Assembly: GCA_046160675.1 (NCBI GenBank)
Contig: JBJXHH010000230.1
Location: 1 to 53,571 of the forward strand
Length of the DNA: 53,571 nt
Direction: 5' to 3'
DNA from: JACMJP01 sp046160675
Lineage (GTDB): Bacteria; Bacteroidota; Bacteroidia; Chitinophagales; BACL12
This document shows positions 1 to 8,035 of this stretch, in pieces. Numbering within the stretch: position 1 is the stretch's first letter; each line of letters begins with the position of its first letter. The notes beneath the pieces were generated by a model. The model was not told the origin of the DNA. It did no database searches and saw nothing but the letters and a program-made list of their open reading frames with translations. Both the position numbers and the translations under genes were made by a program.

Positions 1-857
1 ACTAGTATGCTGTTTATTTCCCTTGTACTCAAAAAATCAAGAATTTGTTTTACATAATCTTCCCCCCGCTTCATTTTTACAAATTCAATATTACCGTCAA
101 CTAATTCCTTATTGAAATTAAAGAGTATAGTTTTTACAGATCCGTCGAGAATAAATTGTTCGGCCTTTATATTACCTTTATTATCAAAACTCATTCTAAT
201 CGGGTTTTTGCCCTCCCAGAGTCTTAGTGTCAGTTTCGGGTTGTCAGCTAAAATGGTTTTCCCACCCACAAATATTGCCATATGTTCACTGCGCATTTTA
301 TGCACAAGTATGTCAGACTGGGTATTTGTTAGGTGCTTCTTCTCATATTTTACTCCCGCTATAAAACCATCATTACTTTGCGCCCATTTTAAGGTTATAT
401 GTGGTCGCTTTTTTTCATGAAAGGTCATAAAATGTTTATTCAGTTCCCGGCATTTTATTTCAAGAGTACCTGTCTTAACAAGTAAACCTGCATCCGTTAT
501 TTTTTTAACTCCCTTACCGCTTACCTTAGGGTTAGGATCTAAGCAACCTATAACAACCATTGGGATTCTATTCTCTATAATCAAATCCGTACAAGGTGGC
601 GTTTTCCCAAAATGTGAACAAGGCTCCAGATTAATGTACAATACAGACTGCTGTAGAAAATGTTTGGAAGCATCAGGAACACTCTCAATTGCATTTACCT
701 CTGCATGTTTTCCCCCGAACTCTTTATGAAAGCCTTCACCAATGATTTTTCCCGCATGAACAAGCACAGCCCCTACCATCGGGTTAGGCGCCACATATCC
801 TGCCCCAAGTGATGCAAGTTCAAGACAACGTTGCATATATTGTTGATGCAAATCCAT
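1..857 (-). CDS. ribD: RibD, riboflavin biosynthesis deaminase/reductase (3' end outside window)
   Basis: Bifunctional enzyme of riboflavin synthesis: an N-terminal zinc deaminase acts on the pyrimidine made by GTP cyclohydrolase II, and a C-terminal reductase reduces the ribosyl side chain. My translation of the minus strand starts MDLHQQYMQRCLELASLGAG and contains the deaminase hallmarks APNPMVGAV, HAEVNAIE and PCSHFGKTPPC (zinc and catalytic residues), followed by reductase-type sequence (KWAQSNDGFIAG, KNPIRM). The frame is open to base 1, so the C-terminus is cut off by the window. The start ATG (855-857) is only 5 bases after a TACTTTTG -7 box. Diverges from prmC. Host gene. Confidence 0.9.
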   Translation of the reverse strand, partial: MDLHQQYMQRCLELASLGAGYVAPNPMVGAVLVHAGKIIGEGFHKEFGGKHAEVNAIESVPDASKHFLQQSVLYINLEPCSHFGKTPPCTDLIIENRIPMVVIGCLDPNPKVSGKGVKKITDAGLLVKTGTLEIKCRELNKHFMTFHEKKRPHITLKWAQSNDGFIAGVKYEKKHLTNTQSDILVHKMRSEHMAIFVGGKTILADNPKLTLRLWEGKNPIRMSFDNKGNIKAEQFILDGSVKTILFNFNKELVDGNIEFVKMKRGEDYVKQILDFLSTREINSIL

Positions 858-862
858 TTTTG

Positions 863-870
863 CAAAAGTA
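863..870 (-). promoter_or_regulatory. -7 box (TACTTTTG) of ribD
   Basis: On the minus strand TACTTTTG matches the Bacteroidota -7 consensus TAnnTTTG and ends 5 bases before the ribD ATG. This implies a leaderless or nearly leaderless mRNA. No good -33 TTTG is seen upstream. Confidence 0.55.
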
Positions 871-903
871 CACATTCTGTTATTCAGCTTATTTTTACTG
901 CAC

Positions 904-1746
904 ATGCAAAGCAAAGAAGTAATAAAGTATTTGTCAGATAATCTTGAAAAATTATATGACTCAAGAGAAGCAGCCAACATTGCAAAATATGTCATTGAAG
1001 AAAAATTCGGGAAAGAGTTTTTCCGTGAGAACTTAAAACTTTCACAACACCAACTTGCAGAAATAGAAGCTATTAAAAAAAGGCTTCTTACATATGAGCC
1101 AGTGCAATACATTTTGGGGGAAGCCTGGTTCTATGATTTGAAAATGAAAGTGAATCGAAATGTGCTTATTCCAAGGCCTGAAACAGAAGAATTAGTTGAT
1201 CTGATAATAAAAGAAAATAAAAATACCTCAAAAAAAATTCTAGATATCGGAACCGGAAGCGGTTGTATAGCTATTGCCATAAAAAAATACCTGCCTAAAT
1301 CAATTGTCACTTCTATAGATATTTCCGATGAAGCATTAGAAGTTGCAAAAGAAAATGCAAAACTTCATCAAGCAAATATTCATTTCAAGGAAGAAAACAT
1401 TTTACTGGAAAACTGCCTGCAATCAGAAAAATTTGATGTGATTGTAAGTAATCCGCCTTATGTTGCCCCGCAAGAAAGAGTATCTTTGAAACAAAATGTG
1501 CTCAACTTCGAACCACACCTGGCACTGTTCGGCCATGAAAATGAGGCTCTCATTTTCTACAGGATTATTTGTGAATTCTCAAATTCCCACTTAATTCCGG
1601 GCGGTAAACTTTATTTCGAAATACCAGAAAACAAAGGGCAGGAAATTACTGGAATCCTCTCAAAGTACAATTTCTCAAATATAAAAATCATCAAAGACAT
1701 ACAGGGAAAAGAACGCATAGTAACGGGAGATTTTGAGGTAAAATAA
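904..1746 (+). CDS. prmC: PrmC (HemK) release-factor glutamine methyltransferase
   Basis: Methylates the glutamine of the GGQ motif in peptide-chain release factors, using S-adenosylmethionine, in the cytoplasm. The 280-residue protein has the normal length. It has the PrmC signature PVQYILGEAWF (residues 66-76), the SAM-binding loop DIGTGSG (114-120) and the catalytic NPPY motif (183-186). Host gene, divergent from ribD with 46 bases between the two starts. The next feature downstream is the tRNA-Asp gene with its own promoter. Confidence 0.95.
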   Translation: MQSKEVIKYLSDNLEKLYDSREAANIAKYVIEEKFGKEFFRENLKLSQHQLAEIEAIKKRLLTYEPVQYILGEAWFYDLKMKVNRNVLIPRPETEELVDLIIKENKNTSKKILDIGTGSGCIAIAIKKYLPKSIVTSIDISDEALEVAKENAKLHQANIHFKEENILLENCLQSEKFDVIVSNPPYVAPQERVSLKQNVLNFEPHLALFGHENEALIFYRIICEFSNSHLIPGGKLYFEIPENKGQEITGILSKYNFSNIKIIKDIQGKERIVTGDFEVK

Positions 1747-1753
1747 TCCTTCT

Positions 1754-1784
1754 TTTGAAGATATCAAGCTGTAAGTTATATTTG
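1754..1784 (+). promoter_or_regulatory. Promoter of tRNA-Asp
   Basis: TTTG (1754-1757), 19 bases, then TATATTTG (1777-1784): a perfect match to the Bacteroidota housekeeping promoter, ending 18 bases before the tRNA. Confidence 0.8.
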
Positions 1785-1802
1785 CACTTCTTTTTTAAAG
1801 CC

Positions 1803-1876
1803 GGAGCGGTAGTTCAGTTGGTTAGAATACGTGCCTGTCACGCACGGGGTCGCGGGTTCGAGTCCCGTCCGCTCCG
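1803..1876 (+). tRNA. tRNA-Asp (GTC)
   Basis: A 74-base cloverleaf. Acceptor stem GGAGCGG pairs with CCGCTCC, the anticodon stem CGTGC/GCACG encloses CTGTCAC with anticodon GTC, and the T arm contains GGTTCGAGTCC. No CCA is encoded. The prophage uses the 3' end of this gene as attB and keeps the gene intact. Confidence 0.97.
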
Positions 1877-1877
1877 C
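1865..1877 (+). repeat. attL core
   Basis: CCGTCCGCTCCGC, identical to 48598-48610. It covers the 3' half of the T-stem, the acceptor stem and the discriminator base of tRNA-Asp, plus one base. The base before it differs from the other copy (C versus T), which sets the left edge of identity. Confidence 0.9.
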
Positions 1878-1879
1878 AC

Positions 1880-1907
1880 CGGAGGGAAAATTTCCCTCCG
1901 CTTTTTT
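1880..1907 (+). terminator. Phage-borne terminator behind tRNA-Asp
   Basis: Perfect hairpin CGGAGGGAAA/TTTCCCTCCG (1880-1900, one-base loop) followed by GCTTTTTT. It lies on the prophage side of the crossover, so the phage supplies a replacement terminator for the tRNA it displaced. Confidence 0.85.
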
Positions 1908-1977
1908 CAAATGCGCACTGCTGGCGGAGTTGTGGCAAAGGCAATGCGGTTATAAAACCGTATTTATGCCAGGAACT

Positions 1978-2019
1978 TTCACAATTGCTTCACAATCCTC
2001 TTCAGAGACTTCACAATTG
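1978..2019 (+). repeat. Putative integrase arm-type sites, left
   Basis: TTCACAATTG occurs at 1978-1987 and 2010-2019, with a shorter TTCACAAT at 1989-1996. The same decamer occurs near attR at 48528-48537. Position about 100 bp inside the core and presence at both ends fit arm-binding sites of a tyrosine integrase. Confidence 0.6.
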
Positions 2020-2034
2020 TATTCTCTTAGTCGT

Positions 2035-3270
2035 ATGAGCTTACCGAAACTTGTCATACGGAAAGATCATGTAAATGCGGATTCAACACAGGCAATCCAG
2101 TTGCAGTTAGTAATAAAAAGTAAGCGCCATGCTATTTCTACAAATATTAGGGTAAATAGGAACTGTTGGAACGAGTTATCGCAAACTGTCCAACTACCGA
2201 GAGGTAGGAAGGAGGAAGAAATTAATATCAATTTGCGGCTAAACAAAATTCGTAGTAAGGCTCATGATGCGGTACAATATCACATTGATAATGATATACC
2301 ACTTACCATTGATTCATTTAAGAGAGAATTCATGCGAGTTGAAATGAAGCGGGATTTTATACAATACATGCAAAAACAAATTGAACTTTCCCCGGATTCA
2401 AGAGCAACTAAATCCATTTATAGAACAGTTTGTAATCGCCTAATGGAATTTTCTCCAGTATTACTGTTCGGACATTTTACAGCTGAAAAGGTAAGGGAGT
2501 TTGATGCTTATATAAAAAGAGTTTATAAGCTTGACACCAATACAGTGAAAAAATATCACACAAAAATTAAGAAGTTCCTGAATATGGCTAAGTCAGATCG
2601 CATCAGGTTTGAAGATCCTTATGAAAATTTTAGAATCGTGTCGAAGAAAACATTCCGTCAATGGAATACCGCTGAAGAAATGAATGCTTTGATTGCCTTA
2701 TATGGATCTCATAATATATCTGGGCACTTGAAAGAAACCCTTGCTGCATATTTGTTTTCCTGCCTGGGTGGCGGATTTAGAATTTCCGATCTTAGGGAAT
2801 TACATGAAAACAATATCATAAATGATGAAATTGTTTTTCAACCTGAAAAAACTAAAAGAACAAAAGGACTCCAACGAATTGCGCTTACTATACCTGCAAA
2901 ACATTTAATTCAAGGCAGGAGGGGAAATTTATTTAATCTTCGTAGTGATAAGCAAGTGGAACAACATATGAAGACAATATCCTGGATGGCTGGCCTGAAG
3001 AAAAAAATTACATTCCATATTGCCAGGCACACCTTCGCTATGCAATACCTGATCAACGGGGGAAAGATAGAACACCTTCAGAAGATTTTGGGTCATTCCA
3101 AAATTGAGACAACAATGGTATACATTCATATGCATGAAGATGAGGTAAATCAAAAGATGAACCTCATGGACGTGTTTACGTTTCCTATAATTGAGAATCC
3201 TGAAGTGCAGCATCCAATTGTTTCAGCAAATCAATCTGCTGAAGGTGATCATGAGCTGGATATTCATTAG
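2035..3270 (+). CDS. int: Tyrosine recombinase, prophage integrase
   Basis: Catalyses integration and excision at the tRNA-Asp site. The 411-residue protein has an N-terminal arm-binding domain (MSLPKLVIRKDHVN), a SAM-like core-binding domain (about residues 100-190) and the C-terminal catalytic domain. Active-site residues: R249 in GGGFRISDL, H328 and R331 in HIARHTF, H354 in LGHS and nucleophile Y363 in TMVYIH. The open frame extends back into the tRNA. I chose ATG 2035 because it leaves the arm repeats non-coding and gives the usual N-terminus; ATG 1966 is the alternative. Reads away from attL. Confidence 0.93.
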   Translation: MSLPKLVIRKDHVNADSTQAIQLQLVIKSKRHAISTNIRVNRNCWNELSQTVQLPRGRKEEEININLRLNKIRSKAHDAVQYHIDNDIPLTIDSFKREFMRVEMKRDFIQYMQKQIELSPDSRATKSIYRTVCNRLMEFSPVLLFGHFTAEKVREFDAYIKRVYKLDTNTVKKYHTKIKKFLNMAKSDRIRFEDPYENFRIVSKKTFRQWNTAEEMNALIALYGSHNISGHLKETLAAYLFSCLGGGFRISDLRELHENNIINDEIVFQPEKTKRTKGLQRIALTIPAKHLIQGRRGNLFNLRSDKQVEQHMKTISWMAGLKKKITFHIARHTFAMQYLINGGKIEHLQKILGHSKIETTMVYIHMHEDEVNQKMNLMDVFTFPIIENPEVQHPIVSANQSAEGDHELDIH

Positions 3271-3427
3271 AAAAAAACTTTTCATAAAGAACAATTTGAA
3301 TTTGTTGTAGTAGTAAATGTGTATCAAAAGGGTTTCTTTTTTTCAAAACATTTAGGACATTAGAAGAGGCTTTATCTAGGTCGAAGAGCGTCGAGCCTGA
3401 CACAAGGATATTACTCTCATTTTCCAT
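3185..3427 (-). CDS. Small hypothetical protein, convergent with integrase
   Basis: An 80-residue frame, MENESNILVSGSTLFDLD at the start, mostly helical (LLLQQIQIVLYEKFF, QIDLLKQLDAALQ). I do not recognise it. Its last 86 bases overlap the integrase 3' end on the other strand. It fills a stretch (3271-3427) that would otherwise be empty, and composition looks protein-like, but no clear promoter precedes it. Confidence 0.4.
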   Translation of the reverse strand: MENESNILVSGSTLFDLDKASSNVLNVLKKRNPFDTHLLLQQIQIVLYEKFFSNEYPAHDHLQQIDLLKQLDAALQDSQL

Positions 3428-3511
3428 AGTAGCGGTTTTTATGGTTAGATAGGAATGTAATACGCAGAAAACAAAAAATTATTGCACAAAAATGGAAAAA
3501 TGACAGTGAAA

Positions 3512-5482
3512 TTATAGAACTATAATAGCCCCCAGCAGTTCAACTTCCACAGCAAAGAAGGACTGAAATTTCCCGGTTATCCTGTAGCTTTTTAGAATTC
3601 CTTTTATACTCCTGAATGAATAGAGTGTTTCTGGATTTTCAAGAAACAATTGAATTTCGTTCTCGTCTAGTACAAATTCACAGCGTACTATAACATAAGC
3701 ATTGGTAAACCGCAGCCAGTTTTTATAATAATTACTGAACATCCTTTCCCAGATGAAGGTCAGGTTGAAGACAGGTGTTGTATCTTCCATATCTATTGTT
3801 TCCCCCACTCCTAGGTCATCATTACTGGCGTATGGATACAATTGTGAATCTTCGCCGATTACTTCCTGGTATCCCCTGTAAAATAATAGTCTGGGGGAAA
3901 AAGGATTATAAGTTTCATAAGCTTTGCTGCTTCCCAGTTGCTTTACATGCGGTACTTTCCAGTTAGCATATTCGTCTGCAGGGTGAAGTTTTGTGAATGC
4001 GGCTATTTCCCCCAACATTTGGGGCCAACTGAAAATACATTTTTTTTCTAAAACCCCTTCTTCATAAATGTATGCATCATGTTGTTTGTAATAGTGATCA
4101 GTTATTTCATCATCCGTGTCTTGTTCACTGTTAAGTGTAACACCATAGTTATAAACATATTCTAGAATTGGCTTACTCAAAAATTTCTTTTCTCTCCAGT
4201 CTTTTAATGCTTTCTCTTCTGGGATAGGTTCTCTCTGTCTGACTGTCAGCGTTTTTGTGGTAACGTCATAAGTAAAATATAAGTTAAAAAGCTCTTTGAA
4301 TCCATCAAGGAATTCTGCTACAGTCATGTCGGGCAAATGATCTTTGGTATTGAAGCTGCATGAGATATAGTACATGTCAGGTTCACCGCTTGTCTCCGGG
4401 GCAACCAATTTTCTGTCAAGTGTAAATGTGTTATAAATAGTCATTTGGGAAAAGCCAACAGCATCAAGTATGTCGCCCTTGGTAGTAATGCCGTTGTCAG
4501 TGAATATGATCTCCCATAATTTTTTAAAGTATATGAATGGTACATAGGGATATTTGTGTCCTTCATAATCAACCCCCGTTCTGAAATTAAATTCGAATCG
4601 CTCAACTGCGATGGCACAGTTATAACAATTCATGTAACCGATGTAATCATCGTTTATTCCTGTGTCGTAGAGCCTGTCATTTTTTACAGGAAAGAATGTG
4701 TAAGGTGCATATGAATAATCGTTTTCAGAAATAGTTGTTATTTCTTCATGCAGGTCATCATGCATTTCTTTTATCCAAGTCGTCCAGTCTATTGATACAC
4801 TTGTAAAACCAGAACTAAAGCTTAACACATTAGAGATATCAAGAAAAACATCGGGTGCCGGTGTGTGCTGGGTTATGGTGAGTTCAAAAACAGCGCCCAC
4901 AGTTGTGTCAATATCTACACTAAGCCCGGAAGCTTCCATGTCCACTATAATAGAGCTTATGATAGCAAAAGCCAGTTCACCACCTGAGCTGGTGTATTCA
5001 AAAAATTCCCCGTCAAACCAAAGTTGATAGGTTAAATCCGGTGCCGGGCTTGCGCCAAAATCAACAGTAACAAGAAAAAAAACATCCGGGGGATTAATGA
5101 TATCTATTTCTTCATCATAGATCTCTTTCAGGCTTTTATCTGTGAAACCTGGGATGTCAGGAAAGAGGTCTGTTTTTATAGTAATCTCAAAACCATTTTC
5201 GCTTCCCCTCAGTACTGAAAGCTGTGTTAAAAATTGCAGCCCGTTACCGAGGATTATTTTTACGTCATTGAACTTTCGCTTATTTATTATGATCACATCA
5301 GGTTGGTGAGGATAACCTAATATACTTGCGTTTATGCCAGCATCATCATTCGGAATAGTTGCAGGTAGGCTCCAAAGTCCGGGTATGCCATTATCTATAA
5401 ATACAGGGTTTTCGCTCATCAGCGGCAAATACCAATTGTCATCCAACACAAGATCCCGCCCGTTAACGATTATTCTATCCAT
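3512..5482 (-). CDS. Putative tail-tip/baseplate protein
   Basis: 656 residues, last gene of the P1 late operon, overlapping its upstream neighbour by 8 bases. Not assigned to a named family. Acidic, beta-rich, no signal peptide. Residues around 385-420 (MTVAEFLDGFKELFNLYF, then KTLTVRQRE) resemble the hub-type segment seen in tail-associated proteins of Bacteroidota siphophages, from memory. Being distal to the tape-measure operon and next to two other tail genes supports a tail-tip or host-contact role. Function is inferred from position. Confidence 0.6.
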   Translation of the reverse strand: MDRIIVNGRDLVLDDNWYLPLMSENPVFIDNGIPGLWSLPATIPNDDAGINASILGYPHQPDVIIINKRKFNDVKIILGNGLQFLTQLSVLRGSENGFEITIKTDLFPDIPGFTDKSLKEIYDEEIDIINPPDVFFLVTVDFGASPAPDLTYQLWFDGEFFEYTSSGGELAFAIISSIIVDMEASGLSVDIDTTVGAVFELTITQHTPAPDVFLDISNVLSFSSGFTSVSIDWTTWIKEMHDDLHEEITTISENDYSYAPYTFFPVKNDRLYDTGINDDYIGYMNCYNCAIAVERFEFNFRTGVDYEGHKYPYVPFIYFKKLWEIIFTDNGITTKGDILDAVGFSQMTIYNTFTLDRKLVAPETSGEPDMYYISCSFNTKDHLPDMTVAEFLDGFKELFNLYFTYDVTTKTLTVRQREPIPEEKALKDWREKKFLSKPILEYVYNYGVTLNSEQDTDDEITDHYYKQHDAYIYEEGVLEKKCIFSWPQMLGEIAAFTKLHPADEYANWKVPHVKQLGSSKAYETYNPFSPRLLFYRGYQEVIGEDSQLYPYASNDDLGVGETIDMEDTTPVFNLTFIWERMFSNYYKNWLRFTNAYVIVRCEFVLDENEIQLFLENPETLYSFRSIKGILKSYRITGKFQSFFAVEVELLGAIIVL

Positions 5483-7061
5483 TATTGGCTATAAAGTTTT
5501 GAGAGTAGGAATATTCAAACTGAATGCTCCATAAATTTTGGTTGTCTTTGTGCCGCAATAATTTTTTTCTTGAAATTGTAATCGGGATAAATTCATCTTC
5601 TACTATCTCATATAAATGTTCAGCTATCATAAGTTCAGAAAGGTACCTGGACACATCTGGTCCTTCCAACCATCCACTGTTTTGTACAAAATTTTGCCTG
5701 GCTTTGGTTATGGTATTTGAATATATTCCATCACGGATAGAATAATCTGCCGGTAAATAGTTTTCCAGTTCAGTGCCCTCAACATCTGCAAACTCACTTC
5801 TTTCTCCCGTTGTACGAAGTGTATCAAAAAATCCTTTCGGGTTGCTTAATAAGTAGTACCTGGTATGTTGTGGTTTGCTTGCTTGCATAGTGTAATAAAA
5901 CCATTCACTCCTGCCGGTATAAATTTCAGTTTCACTGTCATATGAAACAAAACGAACCCTGTAACTCACAACTGTACCAGATGCAGATGGGTCAACTATA
6001 TATGTATATGAAGTTTCGGCCCAAAGTATTTCCGGAATTATTCTTCCATCAAGAGTTTGATTGAAGGCTGTATCATAAAGATGAACGGTTTCATTTGTCT
6101 CATCATCATAATATATTATTACCTCCAGGGCATAATTATAAACGGTAATTTCCGGCATCCGAAGTATTGCCAGGAATTCTTTTTGGTCTTCAGTTATGTT
6201 TTTGCTCCTGCTTTGATTTGTGAGAAACAGGTTGAGAGTTGCGTAGTCATCAAAATATGTATGTTGTGGAAAGTCGTGTGCATGCAGTCCGCCAAGAAGC
6301 AACCCGTACCATGGCGTTTCATATATGTATTGTTTTGCAGCAGGGCTGCCGTAATATTCATAATATCTAAATCTGAATGTTCCGGCACTCAGCAAATTGT
6401 TTTCAATCTCAGCATCAAATTCAGGTAATTCATAACTAAGAAATGGCCTAAGCTTTTTTTCAATGTTTGCATAAAATTCAACGTCGCTTCCGGGAGTGCG
6501 TTCACATTCGCATGTGAGAAGTAAATAATCTTCCTGTAGTAGGGTGTCGCCTGTGTACTCAATGTCAAGCATTACATGAAAGTTTTCCCTTCTCACCTCA
6601 GCCACTCCGGCTTCCTCATCCTCCTCTACTGCAGTGCCGGGTATTTCATCAAAAGAAAACCCAGTTACACTTCCAGCTAACTTTTCCTGGAATATTATTT
6701 TACTTCCATCTAATGGATCTATGCTAATATCAAAATCACCAGCTAATTTTTCATTCGCTTTAATATCAAGGAGAGCTTTATTTGTTACCCACTGAACAGT
6801 TGAGTCAGCGCCGGCTTTAAATCGAATGTGAAGACCGTCATATATCATAGCCGTAGGGTCAACTGATATGAGTGTGATTGTTTGCCCGTTATAGGTAATA
6901 ACAAGGTCATTTGTTGCATCCGCAGGTGCAGCACTCCAATTCAATGCGATGGTGTACTTTACACCTGCTGTAGTAACGTAGTTATCCGTAGTGAATTTTA
7001 CTTCTATCGGGTTGCGAACAAAGTTCATTAATGCGGGTGCTTGTGTTAGTGTAAGTGCCAT
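5475..7061 (-). CDS. Putative tail structural protein
   Basis: 528 residues, MALTLTQAPALMNFVRNPIEVKF at the start. Predominantly beta-rich with repeated strand-like segments and an acidic linker (VEEDEEAGVAEV, about residue 145). No signal peptide or catalytic motif. Its stop codon overlaps the start of the 3512-5482 gene and its start abuts the stop of 7061-7564, so the three are co-transcribed from P1. Most likely a distal-tail or tail-tip component; the exact role cannot be read from the sequence. Confidence 0.6.
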   Translation of the reverse strand: MALTLTQAPALMNFVRNPIEVKFTTDNYVTTAGVKYTIALNWSAAPADATNDLVITYNGQTITLISVDPTAMIYDGLHIRFKAGADSTVQWVTNKALLDIKANEKLAGDFDISIDPLDGSKIIFQEKLAGSVTGFSFDEIPGTAVEEDEEAGVAEVRRENFHVMLDIEYTGDTLLQEDYLLLTCECERTPGSDVEFYANIEKKLRPFLSYELPEFDAEIENNLLSAGTFRFRYYEYYGSPAAKQYIYETPWYGLLLGGLHAHDFPQHTYFDDYATLNLFLTNQSRSKNITEDQKEFLAILRMPEITVYNYALEVIIYYDDETNETVHLYDTAFNQTLDGRIIPEILWAETSYTYIVDPSASGTVVSYRVRFVSYDSETEIYTGRSEWFYYTMQASKPQHTRYYLLSNPKGFFDTLRTTGERSEFADVEGTELENYLPADYSIRDGIYSNTITKARQNFVQNSGWLEGPDVSRYLSELMIAEHLYEIVEDEFIPITISRKKLLRHKDNQNLWSIQFEYSYSQNFIANNG

Positions 7062-7564
7062 CAGTCAGTCCAGTCTGCGTTATTATATTCATTTGAAATC
7101 TGGTAGAATAAAGTAAAATCACATGTGTACCCTATTCTCCCATCGGCGGATACACGGGTAAAAGCCCCCCTTGTGGTTTCCCTTTTTAAGGTCCTGAAAG
7201 GTGCGGGGATAGTTAAAAATTCCGGATATGCATTTTTTCTTATCCTGGTTATCACTTTCCGGGCTATTGCTTTACATTCTGAAAAAGTAGTATCATTTGC
7301 AGCAAAGTCTCCGGGTTTTTCAATACCGTAAACGGAAAAAGCACAATCCATGTATTCACCGTCAAAAGCAGAATGTGTGTCGCTGTCACGGTATTTAACT
7401 GCTTCCAGTACCATAACTTTTCCTTTTTTAGATTTTACATTATCCAGAAATTCCCGGTCATCAAAAGTGCAGAACTGTCCCGGGCCAAGATCAACGGATT
7501 TCTCACAGATATCCTTCATCTGTGCCTTGTAAACTTCCCATGTTAACGGAACTACCACTCCCAC
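7061..7564 (-). CDS. Hypothetical tail-associated protein, first gene of P1 operon
   Basis: 167 residues. The start is GTG (7562-7564), only 4 bases after the P1 -7 box, so the transcript is probably leaderless; later in-frame starts would lose conserved-looking sequence. No recognised domain. Basic patch ARKVITRIRKNAYPEF near residue 105. Its operon mates are tail proteins, so a tail role is likely. Confidence 0.6.
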   Translation of the reverse strand: MGVVVPLTWEVYKAQMKDICEKSVDLGPGQFCTFDDREFLDNVKSKKGKVMVLEAVKYRDSDTHSAFDGEYMDCAFSVYGIEKPGDFAANDTTFSECKAIARKVITRIRKNAYPEFLTIPAPFRTLKRETTRGAFTRVSADGRIGYTCDFTLFYQISNEYNNADWTD

Positions 7565-7568
7565 AAAA

Positions 7569-7604
7569 CAAGATTAGTGCAATTGCTATCACCTGAAAAG
7601 GACA
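7569..7604 (-). promoter_or_regulatory. Late promoter P1
   Basis: Minus strand: TGTCCTTTTC (7604-7595), 18 bases, TAATCTTG (7576-7569). One of seven copies with identical spacing. The GTG start of the first gene is at 7564. Confidence 0.85.
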
Positions 7605-7656
7605 CAAAAAACACGCTTAATCTAGGCGGGTTATTTTTTTCAGGCAGAAAATTTGT

Positions 7657-7664
7657 TAGGTTTG
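7657..7664 (+). promoter_or_regulatory. -7 box (TAGGTTTG) of the lipoprotein gene
   Basis: TAGGTTTG fits TAnnTTTG and ends 14 bases before ATG 7679. The -33 region is only a T-rich tract. It is a housekeeping-type box, unlike the phage late promoters on the other strand. Confidence 0.5.
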
Positions 7665-7678
7665 TAAAAAAAAACGCT

Positions 7679-8032
7679 ATGAAAAAACTATTTCCCATCG
7701 CTGTACTAGTATTGTTTTTTTCCTGCAATGAAACCGAACCGCCGATAGTAGAAGACACAGTGAAAGTGAGGTATTGGACGGTCTCACAAAATTCAACTAT
7801 TACTTACTTGGATGCTCAGGGCAATGAGATTGTTACAGATAATTACATAATCGCTGATAATGAATTCGATACAACTTTTTATATGAACCACCCTGTGCAT
7901 GCACGGGTTGAGGTAAATACAATATCTTTTGATGGTTTAGGCTCTGATGTCGCCTACTTATTCCTAGATGATACTTTGTACGAATCAAAAACGATTGACA
8001 GCGGCTACATGGTTATAGAATACATTGAATGA
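7679..8032 (+). CDS. Small predicted lipoprotein, moron-like
   Basis: 117 residues with a lipoprotein signal: MKKLFPIAVLVLFFSC, lipobox FFSC with Cys16, then acidic residues NETEPP, which in Bacteroidota favours export to the cell surface. The mature part is a small beta-rich domain. The upstream frame extends to 7577, but the signal peptide fixes the start at 7679. It is inserted on the opposite strand between two minus-strand tail operons and has its own -7 box. That is the classic layout of a lysogenic-conversion gene. Superinfection exclusion is a reasonable guess by analogy to phage lipoproteins such as Llp of T5, but unproven. Confidence 0.75.
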   Translation: MKKLFPIAVLVLFFSCNETEPPIVEDTVKVRYWTVSQNSTITYLDAQGNEIVTDNYIIADNEFDTTFYMNHPVHARVEVNTISFDGLGSDVAYLFLDDTLYESKTIDSGYMVIEYIE

Positions 8033-8035
8033 TTT

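Noticed and set aside
1831..2034. Longer integrase reading frame starting inside tRNA-Asp
   Set aside because: It would run through the attachment core, the terminator and the arm repeats and encodes nothing integrase-like.
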